Shown here: positions 5,117 to 6,658 of the stretch, one piece after another
Layout: every line of letters starts with the position of its first letter
Position numbering within the stretch: the first letter of the stretch is position 1
Source of the DNA: JAVBMP01 sp031552315
Lineage (GTDB): Bacteria > Desulfobacterota > Desulfovibrionia > Desulfovibrionales > Desulfovibrionaceae
Assembly: GCA_031552315.1 (NCBI GenBank)
Contig: JAVBMP010000116.1
Location: forward strand, 1-6,658
Length of the DNA stretch: 6,658 bases
Reading direction: 5' to 3'
Made by a program: the position numbers and the translations under genes
The notes under the pieces: model-generated
Database searches by the model: none
Seen by the model: the letters and a program-made list of their open reading frames with translations, nothing else
Told to the model about the DNA's origin: nothing

Positions 5117-5291
5117 GTCATATCACGTTACGGCCCATGTGATGTCCTGCCGCGCAAAGGCATATCCGGCTGAAGATACCCCTTCACACGAGCCGTGAAC
5201 CAAGGCGCATTGCGCGCTGGGTTCATCTTGAATGCTGTTCCGCCGGCATGCTGTTCCGCGCTGCCGGGTTGCCGCGCTACTGTGACGCTGC
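5117..5291. other. Gene-free spacer downstream of the DUF169 gene
   Basis: I see no convincing gene or RNA here. Visible elements are an imperfect hairpin with GAACC / GGTTC arms and an inner GCGC-ATT-GCGC (5197-5224), without a T run on either side, and a 12-bp direct repeat ATGCTGTTCCGC at 5232-5243 and 5248-5259. The hairpin could help end the DUF169 transcript, but that is only a possibility. Confidence 0.4.
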
Positions 5292-6092
5292 CTATTCCCC
5301 TTTTTTGAAGCCTATGCGGTTACAGTTTTTGCAAACGTGCGCGCCGGGGAAGGGTGCGGGCATGTTTTGCGCATCTTCGTCCGTGGCCCAGCTTTGTTTG
5401 TTCATGTAGATGGCGGAACGTTCAATCATCCGCTGCACAACCTTTTCAATATCCTTGCCGGGTATGAAGACGTTGGTTTCGCCGCGTTCCGTCTTGCCGG
5501 AGCTGTAACCGCCGAAACAGGCGGGCATGGTGTTGAAGGTATTTTCAACATAGGCGAACACGCCGCCGCCGCAAGACGCGGAATTTATGGTCAAACACGG
5601 GCGCAGACAGGGCGTGTGGGTGGCGGCCATGTAGTCTATGCCCAAAAACATGGCCTGCATGTTGTCACAGTAAAAATGCACCACTTCGGGCTGGCGGGTT
5701 GCGCGGGCCAGCGGGCCAACGGCAATGGCCTTCAGGTTGCCGGGGGCAAAGCGGGTTTTGCTTTCCAAAAAGGCCTTGGCCTGTTCAAAATCCCGCGTGT
5801 TGCGCAGCTGCCCTTTTATTATTGAATCATCCAGTTCCTTCCAGCCAAAGCAAAAGGCCGCGCTGGTGCAGCTAAGGTTATCCGGCCCGGCAAGCACCAC
5901 GTCACCCTGCATGCGCGCCATTATTTCCCACTGGCACAAGCTTAGCGATTTGACCGGCGTAACGTAGTCATTGGCTGCCTTGAAGGCTTCAAGCTGCGCC
6001 TCGTCAAAAAAATAGTGCACGGCTATGGGGTAGTGGTAAAGGCGCAGATTCCGCATCAGGGCTTCTTGCATTTCCGGGTAGGATAGGGGCAT
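5292..6092 (-). CDS. DUF169 family protein of unknown function
   Basis: A 266-residue protein recognisable as a DUF169 member, a family widespread in sulfate reducers, methanogens and other anaerobes with no established biochemical role. Typical segments are SYPEMQEALMRNLRLYHYP near the N-terminus, VKSLSLCQWEIMARMQGD (47-64), CFGWKELDDSIIKG (81-94), VVHFYCDNMQA (137-147), a Cys/Gly-rich patch ending ASCGGGVFAYVE, and GKTERGETNVFIPG (199-212). Ten cysteines are spread through it (53, 75, 81, 142, 162, 166, 174, 192, 254, 257), including C-K-N-C near the C-terminus, so metal or iron-sulfur binding is an open possibility. No signal peptide or membrane segment is seen. The frame extends 35 codons upstream, but the start is placed at the Met of MPLSYPEM because GGAG lies 6 nt before it and the family begins there. 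It converges on mltA. Confidence 0.85.
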   Translation of the reverse strand: MPLSYPEMQEALMRNLRLYHYPIAVHYFFDEAQLEAFKAANDYVTPVKSLSLCQWEIMARMQGDVVLAGPDNLSCTSAAFCFGWKELDDSIIKGQLRNTRDFEQAKAFLESKTRFAPGNLKAIAVGPLARATRQPEVVHFYCDNMQAMFLGIDYMAATHTPCLRPCLTINSASCGGGVFAYVENTFNTMPACFGGYSSGKTERGETNVFIPGKDIEKVVQRMIERSAIYMNKQSWATDEDAQNMPAPFPGAHVCKNCNRIGFKKGE

Positions 6093-6098
6093 GGCTGG

Positions 6099-6102
6099 CT
6101 CC
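6099..6102 (-). promoter_or_regulatory. Ribosome binding site that sets the DUF169 start
   Basis: On the minus strand GGAG is separated by 6 nt (CCAGCC) from the ATG at 6092-6090. The upstream in-frame ATG at 6197 has no comparable site and lies inside the arm of the MITE-like element, which argues for the shorter protein. Confidence 0.65.
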
Positions 6103-6184
6103 GGCCAAACCCTTTGCGCAGGCCTGCCCGGCAAGCCGGACTTTGCGCGAAAGGTTGGGTGGTTACTGTGTGAAGTATTACATT

Positions 6185-6340
6185 GAGACCATTGCACAAT
6201 GGCCTTTTTGCCCTTTTACTGCGTTGTGCTTCGTCCCGCGCGAAGGTCATATATGCTTGAATATACTCCCTCCGCACGGAACCTACGGGATAAGGGCACT
6301 CCTTGTAAAAGAACAAAAATTCTCATTGTGCAACGGCCTC
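6185..6340. mobile_element. 156-bp MITE-like element with imperfect terminal inverted repeats
   Basis: The left end (6185, plus strand) reads GAGACCATTGCACAATG and, after a short divergent patch, TTTTTG-CCC-TTTTAC. The right end (6340, minus strand) reads GAGGCCGTTGCACAATG and then TTTTTG-TTC-TTTTAC. The terminal inverted repeats are therefore about 35 bp with scattered mismatches. The interior is about 85 bp and has no gene. On the right the element is bordered by TA; the left border is CATT, so no clean target duplication is visible. The end sequence is of a kind seen in several IS families, and I do not assign one. It lies directly upstream of the DUF169 gene and could carry or block its promoter. 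Confidence 0.65.
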
Positions 6341-6658
6341 TAATTGCCTTTGGCGCTTTTTTTGAAGACGAAACCAAGGCGTTTCAAGGTATTATATACA
6401 GTGGGCAAGGTGCAGTCTTTACCCATCAAGCCACGCAATTGCCCCAGTGTAAGGTCTGGCCTTTCAGATACAAGCAAGGCCAGGCGTTCCTTATCTTTTT
6501 CAGAAAAAGTTTGCCGTCTGTGTCCTTTGGGCAGGGGGGCGCTGCGGGATTCCGTGCGTTCAATGCGCACCCAGTTATTGATTGTTTTGCGCGTTACGCC
6601 AAAAATATCGGCCAGTTGAGACTGAGTATGTTCGCCGGTTTTATATGCGGCCAGGGCC
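6340..6658 (-). pseudogene. IS630-type transposase, N-terminal (orfA-like) fragment
   Basis: The minus-strand frame is open from the right window edge to a TAG at 6342-6340 (105 residues; the 5' end is off the window). It reads two DNA-binding units in order: a helix-turn-helix TQSQLADIFGVTRKTINNWV (about residues 11-30) and, after a basic PLPKGHRRQTF linker, a second domain, ERPDLTLGQLRGLMG ... LPTVYNTLKRLGFVFKKS. This is the standard first part of IS630-family transposases, which in two-ORF members continues into a DDE catalytic ORF. No DDE sequence follows: the frame ends at the junction with the MITE-like element, and its TAG consists of a border TA plus the first G of the element's end. 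The fragment alone would be inactive for transposition. A natural end of orfA near this point cannot be fully excluded. Confidence 0.8.

Noticed and set aside
5117..5291. Possible cobalamin riboswitch, from the CTACTGTGACG stretch near 5276
   Set aside because: The other conserved blocks of that riboswitch are absent on both strands, and neither neighbouring gene is a B12 gene.
6093..6197. Longer DUF169 protein starting at 6197
   Set aside because: The extra 35 residues do not resemble the family, the start lies inside the end of the MITE-like element, and GGAG with good spacing supports the start at 6092.

Overview
The window looks like a chromosomal stretch from a Desulfovibrio-like sulfate reducer (Desulfovibrionaceae). 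That placement is inferred from protein character (DUF169, a short bacterial Icd, a two-ORF IS630-type transposase) and from moderately GC-rich, GCC/GGC-heavy codon use. No rRNA or other decisive marker is present. It is mostly housekeeping genes separated by unusually rich repetitive, hairpin-forming spacers.

Layout. Positions 1-144 hold the 3' end of an EamA/DMT-type transporter. 145-443 is almost entirely one copy of a dispersed hairpin repeat (family B), enlarged by an internal insertion. 444-1571 is cobT, for attaching the lower-ligand base of cobamides. 1584-1740 is a run of G/C-rich hairpins. 1780-2934 is icd (isocitrate dehydrogenase), followed after 3 nt by a hotdog acyl-CoA thioesterase (2938-3351). 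3357-3620 holds a second repeat (family A) fused tail-on to an inverted copy of family B. 3659-4918 is an MltA-type lytic transglycosylase, ended by a strong intrinsic terminator. A second, almost identical family A copy lies at 4988-5115. A gene-free stretch follows, then a convergent DUF169 gene on the minus strand (5292-6092). Upstream of that gene is a 156-bp MITE-like element (6185-6340) that abuts the truncated first ORF of an IS630-type transposase, which runs off the window edge.

How the genes relate. icd and the thioesterase are close enough to be co-transcribed. cobT, the icd pair and mltA are probably separate units, because hairpin clusters lie between them. No defence system, CRISPR array, tRNA or rRNA was found. 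At the sites that set coenzyme preference in E. coli Icd, this Icd carries residues that point to NAD+ rather than NADP+.

The most interesting content is non-coding. Two repeat families, A and B, share one modular plan: a double-stem hairpin with fixed linkers but covarying stems, a second hairpin, and imperfect terminal inverted repeats. In family A the terminal arms pair almost completely as RNA only when G-U wobbles are allowed. This looks like a family of structured, possibly mobile RNA/DNA elements. Separately, the mltA terminator is built from two inverted copies of the same 16-mer that forms the ends of the MITE-like element.
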